From: VRUE01 sp963840565
Lineage (GTDB): Bacteria > Actinomycetota > Thermoleophilia > Solirubrobacterales > 70-9
Reading direction: 5' to 3'
Assembly: GCA_963840565.1 (NCBI GenBank)
Contig: CAWIZH010000006.1
Coordinates: 1-64,000 of the forward strand
Length of the DNA stretch: 64,000 nt
Numbering within the stretch: position 1 is the stretch's first letter; every line of letters begins with the position of its first letter. Below the pieces are notes generated by a model that saw only the letters and a program-made list of their open reading frames with translations, made no database searches and was not told the DNA's origin. The position numbers and the translations under genes are program-made. Positions 31,342 through 37,801 of this stretch are shown piece after piece.

Positions 31342-32067
31342 TCACTGCCCATAGCGTAGAAGAGGCACCCGCCAGATTGCCTCGAGCACGATCGAGCGGC
31401 TCATCTTCGAGGCTCCGGCCTGGCGGTCGCGGAAGACGATCGGCACCTCGACCACCTCGAAGCCGAGCTCGATCGCGCGGTATGTCATCTCGACCTGGAA
31501 GGCGTAGCCGCGTGAGCGGATCGCATCGAGGTCGAGCGCCTCGAGCACCTCGCGGCGGATGCACTTGAAGCCGCCGGTCAGGTCGCGAACGTGAAGGCCG
31601 AGGACGAACTGGGCGTAGGCGCTGCCGCCGCGGCTGATCGCCCGCCGCAGCGGCCCCCAGTCGGTGACGCCGCCGCCGGGCACGTAGCGCGAGCCGATCA
31701 CGATGTCGGCTCGCTCCGCCGCCTCGATCAGCCGCGGCAGGTAGGCCGGCTCGTGGGAAAAGTCGGAGTCCATCTCGACCACGAGCCCGGCGCCGCCGGC
31801 CAGCGCCCGGCGGAAGCCGGCGATGTAGGCGGGGCCGAGGCCTTCCTTGGTCGGCCGGTGCAGGAAGTGGACGGCCTCGTGTTCGGTGCTGAGCCGGGCG
31901 GCGATCTCGCCGGTGCCGTCGCGCGAGTTGTCGTCGACGATCAGGACCTGGGCGTCACCGGGCAGCTTGCCGCGCGCCTGCTCGACCAGGCGCTCGATGT
32001 TGGTTGCCTCTTCATATGTGGGCAGGACGAGCCAGGCCGGCCCTCGCTCGGGCTTGTTTGCGGGCAT
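31342..32067 (-). CDS. Polyprenol-phosphate mannosyltransferase (GT2, Ppm1/DPMS-like)
   Basis: 241 residues. A family-2 glycosyltransferase resembling dolichol/polyprenol monophosphomannose synthase: VLPTYEEATNIERLVEQ near residue 15, VDDNSRDGTGEIA, VEMDSDFSHEPAYLPRLIE with the DSD metal motif, GSRYVPGGGVTDW, and FKCIRREVLEALDLD. It would make lipid-linked mannose for lipomannan or glycoprotein synthesis at the inner membrane face. It lacks the Lnt-type acyltransferase domain fused in mycobacterial Ppm1 and has no obvious C-terminal membrane domain. Confidence 0.85.
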   Translation of the reverse strand: MPANKPERGPAWLVLPTYEEATNIERLVEQARGKLPGDAQVLIVDDNSRDGTGEIAARLSTEHEAVHFLHRPTKEGLGPAYIAGFRRALAGGAGLVVEMDSDFSHEPAYLPRLIEAAERADIVIGSRYVPGGGVTDWGPLRRAISRGGSAYAQFVLGLHVRDLTGGFKCIRREVLEALDLDAIRSRGYAFQVEMTYRAIELGFEVVEVPIVFRDRQAGASKMSRSIVLEAIWRVPLLRYGQ

Positions 32068-32138
32068 TTGCCGGGGCGATGCTAGTGACGAACCTGAGCC
32101 GCGGCTAAAGAGCCCCGTTCCCTCGCTAGCTTGCAGGG

Positions 32139-33863
32139 GTGACCAACGCCGAGATCGCCGCCGCCCTCGACGAGCTTGGAGTGCTCTACCAGCTCGACGG
32201 CGCGGTCAAATACAGGGTGCTCGCCTACAGCACCGCGGCGAAGGCGATCCGCGAAAGCCCGGTCTCCGTCGCCGACCTCGCTGCGGCCGGACGGGCGACC
32301 GAGGTGCCCGGCGTCGGCAAGACGCTGGCGGAAAAGATCGACGCGCTGATCGAGACCGGCGAGATCCCCGCCGCGGTGAAACTGAAGGCGAAGTTCCCGC
32401 CGACGCTGGTCGAGGTGACGCGGGTGCCGGGGGTGGGGGCGAAGACGGCGCGGCGCCTCTTCGACGAGCTTGGCGTCGCCACCCTGGAGGACCTGAAAGC
32501 GGCGGCGGAGGGAGAGCGCATCCGCGGACTCAAGGGGCTCGGCGCGAAGGCGGAGGAAAACGTCCTGGCCGGCCTCGAGCGGCTCGGCGATCCCGGCGAG
32601 GGCTCCGGGCGGGTGCTGCTCTCGATGGCGCGACCGATCGCCGAGGAGCTGGCGCGGACGCTGCGCGAGCACCCCGCCGCCGATCGGGTCGAGGTGGCGG
32701 GATCGGTACGGCGCTGGGGCGAGACCTGCAAGGACATCGACCTGATCGCGACGGCGGAGGAGCCGACGGCCCTGGCCGAGCACCTCGTCGCCAGCCCGCT
32801 GATCGCCGCCGCGGGGACGCCGGGGCCGAACGGCGTGCGGGCGCAGACCCAGAACGGGATCTCGGTCGACCTGCGGATCGTCGCCCCGGAGGCTTTCGGC
32901 AACCTGCTGCAGCACTTCACCGGCTCGGCGGCGCACAACGTGCAGCTGCGCGAGGAGGCGGTGAAGCGCGGCCTCTCGGTCTCCGAGCACGGGATCACCG
33001 AGGTCGAGAGCGGGGAGGTAGAGCTCTGCGCCGGCGAGGAGGCGGTCTACAGGCGGCTCGGCTACGCCTACATCGTGCCGGAGCTGCGCGAGGGCCGCGG
33101 CGAGTTGAAGGCGGCGCGGGCGGGGGACCTGCCCGCGCTGATCACACTCGACGACATCCGCGGCGACCTGCACTCGCACACGACCCTCTCCGACGGTCGC
33201 AACACGCTCGAGGAGATGGCCGAGGCCGGCCGCGAGCGCGACTACGCCTACATGGCGATTACCGACCACTCCGCCAGCCACGGCTTCGGTGACCACGTCA
33301 CCGCCGAGCGGCTCTGGGAGCGGATCGATGAGATTGCCGACTGGAACAAGGGCAAGCGCGGCTTTCGGCTGCTCGCCGGCTCGGAGATCAACATCGGCCT
33401 CGACGGCGAGCTCGACTACCCCGACGACGTGGTTGGTGCGCTCGACTGGGTCGTCGCCAGCGTCCACACTTCCTTCGCGATCTCCGAGAAGGAGATGACA
33501 GCGCGGGTGCTGGCGGCGATCGAGAACCCGCTGGTCGACTGCATCGGCCACCTGACCGGGCGGTTGATCGGCCGTCGTGAGCCCTACGGGATCGACATCG
33601 AGGCGGTGGCCGAGGCGGCGGCGCGGACCGGCACGATGCTGGAGATCAACGGCAACCCGAATCGGCGCGATCTCTCCGAGCAGCACGCGCGGCTGGCGGC
33701 GGAAGCGGGGGTGATCATCGTGCTCAACACCGATGCGCATGGGGTGGAGACGCTGAACAACATGGACTATGCGGTCGCGACCGCGCGGCGGGCCTGGTTG
33801 ACCGCGGATCAGGTTGCGAATACGCGGAGTTGGGCTGACTTCAAGAAGTTGCGTAAGAGGTAG
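32139..33863 (+). CDS. polX: Family X DNA polymerase with PHP domain
   Basis: 574 residues with GTG start. Order: an 8-kDa/HhH region with PGVGKTLAEKID and PGVGAKTARRLFDELG (residues ~1-150), a Pol-beta-like palm with GSVRRWGETCKDIDLIATAEE near 188-208 carrying the metal-binding Asp pair, then a C-terminal PHP domain. PHP motifs are DLHSHTTLSDGRNTLEE, TDHSASHGF, EINIGLDGELDYP, VHTSF and NTDAHGVETLNNM. PolX fills gaps in base-excision repair and its PHP domain has 3'-5' exonuclease or AP-endonuclease activity. Codon use becomes less C/G-ended near the 3' end, next to the giant hairpin that begins at its stop codon. Confidence 0.94.
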   Translation: MTNAEIAAALDELGVLYQLDGAVKYRVLAYSTAAKAIRESPVSVADLAAAGRATEVPGVGKTLAEKIDALIETGEIPAAVKLKAKFPPTLVEVTRVPGVGAKTARRLFDELGVATLEDLKAAAEGERIRGLKGLGAKAEENVLAGLERLGDPGEGSGRVLLSMARPIAEELARTLREHPAADRVEVAGSVRRWGETCKDIDLIATAEEPTALAEHLVASPLIAAAGTPGPNGVRAQTQNGISVDLRIVAPEAFGNLLQHFTGSAAHNVQLREEAVKRGLSVSEHGITEVESGEVELCAGEEAVYRRLGYAYIVPELREGRGELKAARAGDLPALITLDDIRGDLHSHTTLSDGRNTLEEMAEAGRERDYAYMAITDHSASHGFGDHVTAERLWERIDEIADWNKGKRGFRLLAGSEINIGLDGELDYPDDVVGALDWVVASVHTSFAISEKEMTARVLAAIENPLVDCIGHLTGRLIGRREPYGIDIEAVAEAAARTGTMLEINGNPNRRDLSEQHARLAAEAGVIIVLNTDAHGVETLNNMDYAVATARRAWLTADQVANTRSWADFKKLRKR

Positions 33864-33991
33864 GGCCGGGAGGCGGTCTCGGCGAGCCCAAGCACCGCCG
33901 ACAGGCGGTGCTAATTGAGTGCCGCTTCGCGGCTCAGAGTCACCTTGCCGGGGGCCGCTTCGCGAGGCTCGCCGAGACCGCCTCCCGGCCC
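33863..33991. repeat. Conserved-loop giant hairpin, copy 3
   Basis: Arms 33863-33888 and 33966-33991 are perfectly complementary over 26 bases; the first begins at the last base of the polX stop codon. The 77-base loop contains an inner hairpin (CACCGCC...GGCGGTG) and shares GTCACCTTGCCGGGGGCCGC and GCTTCGCGAGGC with copy 2. It separates the convergent polX and SIMPL genes. Confidence 0.85.
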
Positions 33992-34003
33992 TCCATCGAG
34001 CGG

Positions 34004-34693
34004 CTACTGCAGTGCGAAGACGACGCGGACCGTGGCGGTGACTGTGGAGTTGCCGGGTTTTACCGGCGGGGAGGGGGAAGCTTCTACACCCTTGGCGTCG
34101 GCGCTTACCGGGGTCGTTTCGCTTACTTCTGTGCCTTCTTCGATGCTGAGGACTTGGCCCAGGGTTGCTCCGGCGCTGGTGGCTAGGGCTGTTGCCTTGG
34201 CTTTTGCTTGGGCGAAGGCGGCCAGTAGGGCGCTGTTGAAGGCGGCTTCGGGGTTGCCGGCGAAGAAATTTGGGCCGCGGGTGCCGGTTGCCCCGGCCGC
34301 TATGGCCGCGTTGACGAGTTCGCCGGCTCGGTTTGGCTCGTGCAGGATCACGCCGATTCCCTCGGCGGCGCGGTAGAGCGTGCGCTTGCCCTTGCTCGTT
34401 TTGCGCACTGAGATTTCGCCGGTGGTCACGTCAGCAGGGCTGACGCCTGGTGTGCTCTGAACGGTTGCGATCACCTTGCGCAGGTGCACCGCGACGGCTT
34501 GTAGGGCGGCCTTGCGGGTCTTGCGTTCCTTACTCACGGAGAAGCCCAGGGAGGCGGTGTCGTTGGGAACCTTCAGGGTCGCCGTGCCGTGGACGCTGAC
34601 CGTCCTTTCCGCCGCCACGGCGACCGCCGGCAGCAGCAGCGCCAAGGCTAGGACGGCGAGCACGCTTAGGGATCGGCGGTTCACTGGGTTCAC
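34004..34693 (-). CDS. SIMPL (DUF541) domain secreted protein
   Basis: 229 residues with GTG start and a signal peptide (SLSVLAVLALALLLPAVAVAA). The SIMPL/DUF541 fold is shown by RTVSVHGTATLKVPNDTASL, a helix with VHLRKVIATVQS, TTGEISVRKTS, and NAAIAAGATGTRG with EAAFNSALLAAFAQAKAKA. Related periplasmic or surface proteins have stress-linked roles, but the biochemical function is unknown. Codons end in T more than in neighbouring genes. It converges on polX. Confidence 0.85.
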   Translation of the reverse strand: MNPVNRRSLSVLAVLALALLLPAVAVAAERTVSVHGTATLKVPNDTASLGFSVSKERKTRKAALQAVAVHLRKVIATVQSTPGVSPADVTTGEISVRKTSKGKRTLYRAAEGIGVILHEPNRAGELVNAAIAAGATGTRGPNFFAGNPEAAFNSALLAAFAQAKAKATALATSAGATLGQVLSIEEGTEVSETTPVSADAKGVEASPSPPVKPGNSTVTATVRVVFALQ

Positions 34694-34718
34694 GCTACCC
34701 GCCGGCCGCGACGCTTAC

Positions 34719-35234
34719 TCAGGCGTGTGCGCGTCGGCCGGTGCGCAGGCCGGGGGTGCGGACCAGTTGGATTGGGCGCAGGGCGGAGTTGGGGACCACG
34801 TAGAACTTGACGCCGTCGCGCTGCTCGATCGCCAGCACTGCGGCCTCTTGCGAATGCCAGGCAAGCGAGACGAGCAGAGCGAAGCCGGCGCCGATCGCCG
34901 CCACGCCGGGGAAGAAGACGCCGAGGACGCCGGCCGCGATCGCGGTGACGGCGATCGGCCAGAGGCGGCCAAAGGAGATTCGCGCCGGGGTCTCGACCGG
35001 CAGCGAGGTGGCGGTCTTCGCCCGCGCCAGCGTGTCCCGCAGCGCATCGGCGGCGCGAGACGGGCGGCCGAGGTAGAAGCCGATCGCGAGTGCCAGCAGC
35101 CACCAGACAGCGGCGACGATCAGCGTCCGGGTGTCGTTGTCGCGGTTGGCGGCGATCGCCGTGATTGTCGCCAGGGCGGTCGCCTCGGCGCCGGTGAGCA
35201 GGACGGTCACGCGCAGCAGGTCCGTGTACGGCAT
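34719..35234 (-). CDS. Membrane protein of unknown function
   Basis: 171 residues with about four transmembrane helices (near LLTGAEATALATITAI, LIVAAVWWLLALAIGFYLG, IAVTAIAAGVLGVFFPGV, AIGAGFALLVSLAW) and a short C-terminal soluble part (VKFYVVPNSALRPIQLVRTPG). No family recognised. It starts 2 bases after the stop of the trehalose-phosphatase gene, so the two are probably one operon. Confidence 0.7.
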   Translation of the reverse strand: MPYTDLLRVTVLLTGAEATALATITAIAANRDNDTRTLIVAAVWWLLALAIGFYLGRPSRAADALRDTLARAKTATSLPVETPARISFGRLWPIAVTAIAAGVLGVFFPGVAAIGAGFALLVSLAWHSQEAAVLAIEQRDGVKFYVVPNSALRPIQLVRTPGLRTGRRAHA

Positions 35235-35236
35235 TG

Positions 35237-36052
35237 CTACCTCGCCAGCGCCTCGAGCATCGCCAGCCAGCCAGCCGGGCCGTCGACGAGCAGGTCGGCC
35301 TCTTCGGCAAGCTCTGGCGGCGCCTCGGGCGAGACCACGCCGACGCAGACTGCGCTCTTCAGCTCGCCGCCCTCGCGCAGCTCGCGCAGGCGGCGGAAGG
35401 CGTCGAGGTCGGTGCGGTCGTCGCCGGCGTAGACCGCCGCGGTGACGCCGTCGGCTGCAAGCAGCGCCGCGACCGCGGCGTCCTTGCCACCGCCGCCGAT
35501 CGGGCGCAGCTCCAGCACCTTGCGGCCCCAGCGCGGTTCGAGCTTCGCCCGGCCGGCCTCGGCGGCGATCTCGCGGGCGCGGGCCTCGGCGCCGCGCTCG
35601 TCCTCGGCGCCGCGCCAGTGCAGGGTTTGGATCGGGCCCTTGTCCTCCAGTCGCAGTCCCAGCGAGGCCAGGTTGGCGGCGTCCAGCCCGGCGACGAACT
35701 CGGCTGCGCTGCGCTCCTGTCCGGCCAGCGCCGGGTCGAGCTGCGGCTCCGCGTCCCCCGGCAGCAGCAGCTCGAGTCCGTGGTTTCCGGCGTAGGCGAG
35801 GGCGTCGACTCCGACCAGCCGCCGCGCCTCCAGCGCCCGCCGCCCCGAGATGCAGCCGACGAGGCCGAAGCTGCTGTTCAGCGCTTCGAGCAGCTCGCTC
35901 GCCCGCGCCGGCACCGCGGCCTGCTCGGGTCGCTCAACGATCGGCGCCAAGGTGCCGTCGACGTCGGTCAGGACCGCCGCCCGGGGGGGATCTGCGCGCA
36001 GCGGGTCCAGCAGCGAGTGCGCCCCCGCGCCTGTCTCGGATTCGAGCGACAC
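35237..36052 (-). CDS. otsB: Trehalose-6-phosphate phosphatase (HAD family)
   Basis: 271 residues from the GTG at 36052; the longer open frame upstream overlaps the divergent transporter gene. HAD motif I VLTDVDGTLAPIVERP near residues 28-43, motif II-region CISGRRALEARRLVGV, YAGNHGLE, a lysine-containing GGGGKDAAVAALL and motif IV YAGDDRTDLDAF match OtsB. It removes phosphate from trehalose-6-phosphate to give trehalose. No OtsA synthase lies in the window. Confidence 0.87.
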   Translation of the reverse strand: MSLESETGAGAHSLLDPLRADPPRAAVLTDVDGTLAPIVERPEQAAVPARASELLEALNSSFGLVGCISGRRALEARRLVGVDALAYAGNHGLELLLPGDAEPQLDPALAGQERSAAEFVAGLDAANLASLGLRLEDKGPIQTLHWRGAEDERGAEARAREIAAEAGRAKLEPRWGRKVLELRPIGGGGKDAAVAALLAADGVTAAVYAGDDRTDLDAFRRLRELREGGELKSAVCVGVVSPEAPPELAEEADLLVDGPAGWLAMLEALAR

Positions 36053-36073
36053 TGCATCTAGTATCGCGGCACG

Positions 36074-36517
36074 ATGCCCGCGGACCAGGCGCTGCCGTCC
36101 CATCCAGTTCTCAAGCTCGCCGCGATCGGCACGCTTGCGGGGGCGTTCAGCGGCCTCTTCGGCGTCGGCGGCGGCACCGTCATCGTCCCCCTGCTGATCT
36201 TCTGGTTCGGCTACGGCGAGCGGCTGGCGACCGGGACCAGCCTCGCCGCGATCGTCCTGATCGGCCTGCTCGGCGCGATCGCCCAGGGCGGCATCTACGG
36301 CAACGTCCACGTCGTCACCGCGCTGCTCTTGGCGATCCCCGCCGTGGTCGGCGTCGTGATCGGCACCGCCGTGCAGCAGCGCATCTCCCAGCGCATGGTC
36401 TCGATCCTCTTCGCCGCCCTGCTGATCGGGATCGCGATCGAGCTGGTGCTGAATAGCTTCCGGTGCGCCTTTTCCCCTCTATTCCGAGATAAAGCGCACC
36501 GGAAGGGGCTGCTATGA
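36074..36517 (+). CDS. TSUP (TauE/SafE) transporter, N-terminal half
   Basis: 147 residues with about four membrane helices. It carries the first TSUP repeat: GAFSGLFGVGGGTVIVPLLI, then GERLATGTSLAAIVLIGLLGAI and YGNVHVVTALLLAIPAVVGVVIG. Most TSUP permeases are single chains of about 250 residues holding two such repeats; here the repeats are encoded by two genes joined by an ATGA overlap. The last ~18 residues (RCAFSPLFRDKAHRKGLL) are encoded by an inverted repeat and look extraneous. It may export sulfite, sulfonates or other anions. Confidence 0.8.
   Translation: MPADQALPSHPVLKLAAIGTLAGAFSGLFGVGGGTVIVPLLIFWFGYGERLATGTSLAAIVLIGLLGAIAQGGIYGNVHVVTALLLAIPAVVGVVIGTAVQQRISQRMVSILFAALLIGIAIELVLNSFRCAFSPLFRDKAHRKGLL
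36457..36505. repeat. Inverted repeat at the junction of the split TSUP genes
   Basis: CTTCCGGTGCGC (36457-36468) pairs perfectly with 36494-36505; a further AAA/TTT pair follows past a bulged C. It covers the codons for the C-terminal tail of the first half and ends 9 bases before the second start codon. Confidence 0.7.
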
Positions 36518-36891
36518 GCGGCGACGAGCTGCTGGCGGCGCTGATCTGCATGGCCGGCGGCTTCACCGGCGGCATCGTCGGCGTCGGTGGCGGCGTGCTC
36601 TTCGTCCCGGCGCTGACGATCTTCATCGGCATCACCCAGGTCGAGAGCGAGTCGACCTCGCTGCTGATGATCGTCATCGTCGCCCTGATCGGCGCTTTCC
36701 GTCAGAACTCCTACGGCAACGTCAACGTCCGCAACGCGGTCATCATCGGCGCCCTCTCCCCACTCGGGGTGCTGATCGGGGTCGCAATCGCCAACCACGT
36801 CTCCGAGCGGGCCCTGCAGCTCTCCTTCGCCGCCCTGGCGCTCTTCATCGCCTATCGCTTGATCCGCAGGGCGATGGCGGCACCGGCGTAG
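36514..36891 (+). CDS. TSUP (TauE/SafE) transporter, C-terminal half
   Basis: 125 residues with about four membrane helices and the second TSUP repeat: GGFTGGIVGVGGGVLFVPALT, VESESTSLLMIVIVALIGAF and YGNVNVRNAVIIGALSPLGVLIG. The YGNVxV segment mirrors that of the first half, supporting a pair of homologous halves that must dimerise. ATGA overlap with the upstream gene indicates translational coupling. Confidence 0.8.
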   Translation: MSGDELLAALICMAGGFTGGIVGVGGGVLFVPALTIFIGITQVESESTSLLMIVIVALIGAFRQNSYGNVNVRNAVIIGALSPLGVLIGVAIANHVSERALQLSFAALALFIAYRLIRRAMAAPA

Positions 36892-36935
36892 CACCGCCTG
36901 CCAGTGCGGCAGCGACCCATCGGTAGTCTCAAAGT

Positions 36936-37799
36936 GTGGATTCACTCAGCTGGGAGGGCGACATCCCGCAGCTCCGCAAGCCGATCCTGGTCTGCTCGTT
37001 TCGGGGCTGGAACGATGCCGCCGCGGCAGCTTCGACCGCGCTGAACGCGGTCGAAGACGCCTTCGACGCAGAGCTGGTCGCCAAGGTCGACGCCGAGGAC
37101 TACTTCGACTTCCAGGCGACCCGGCCGACGATCGTCCTCACCGAGGGTCAGGCGCGCCGGATCGACTGGCCGCAGAACGACCTGATCGCCGTCCGTGTGC
37201 CGAGCGCCGAACGCGACCTGGTGCTGCTCGACGGCACCGAGCCCAACCTGCGCTGGCGCACCTTCTCGGAGACGATCGCCACCGCTGCCGATGCGCTCGG
37301 GGTGGAGATGGTGATCACCCTGGGAGCGCTGATCGCCGAGGTCTCCCACACCCTGCCGGTGCCGATCACCGGCCTCGCCTCCGATCAGAAACTGGTCGAA
37401 GAGCTCGACCTGCAGCGCTCCAGCTACGAGGGGCCGACCGGGATCGTCGGCGTCGTCCACGACTGCTGCCGCCAGGTCGGGATGACCTCGGCCTCGCTCT
37501 GGGCCGCCGTCCCCCACTACGTCGCCGCCGTTCCCAATCCCAAAGCGGCGCTCGCCCTGCTGCGTCGACTGGAAGGCCTGACCGGCGTAGCCGTCGACGC
37601 CACCGACCTCGAGGAAGAAGCCGACAGCTACGAAGACCAGATCAACCGTGCGATCGCCGCCAACCCGGAGATCGAGGAGCTCGTCGACCGCATCGAGACC
37701 GAACAGTCCGAGCAAACCGAAGGTCCCGAGGACATTCCATCCGCGGACACGATCGCCCGCGAGTTCCAGCAGTTCCTGCGCCAGCAGGGCGACGAGTAG
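36936..37799 (+). CDS. PAC2-family protein
   Basis: 287 residues with GTG start. Matches the PAC2 (proteasome assembly chaperone 2-like/DUF75) family found in proteasome-bearing actinobacteria: LRKPILVCSFRGWNDAAAAAS near residues 11-31, YFDFQATRPTIVL, RIDWPQND, VITLGALIAEVSHTLPVPITG, YEGPTGIVGVVHD and LWAAVPHYVAAVPNPKAALALL. The C-terminus is acidic (EIEELVDRIETEQSEQ). A role in proteasome or protein quality control is inferred from the family name only. Confidence 0.88.
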   Translation: MDSLSWEGDIPQLRKPILVCSFRGWNDAAAAASTALNAVEDAFDAELVAKVDAEDYFDFQATRPTIVLTEGQARRIDWPQNDLIAVRVPSAERDLVLLDGTEPNLRWRTFSETIATAADALGVEMVITLGALIAEVSHTLPVPITGLASDQKLVEELDLQRSSYEGPTGIVGVVHDCCRQVGMTSASLWAAVPHYVAAVPNPKAALALLRRLEGLTGVAVDATDLEEEADSYEDQINRAIAANPEIEELVDRIETEQSEQTEGPEDIPSADTIAREFQQFLRQQGDE

Positions 37800-37801
37800 G
37801 C

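Noticed and set aside
32082..33740. A 552-codon minus-strand open frame
   Set aside because: It is the shadow of polX, whose polymerase and PHP motifs are unmistakable on the plus strand.
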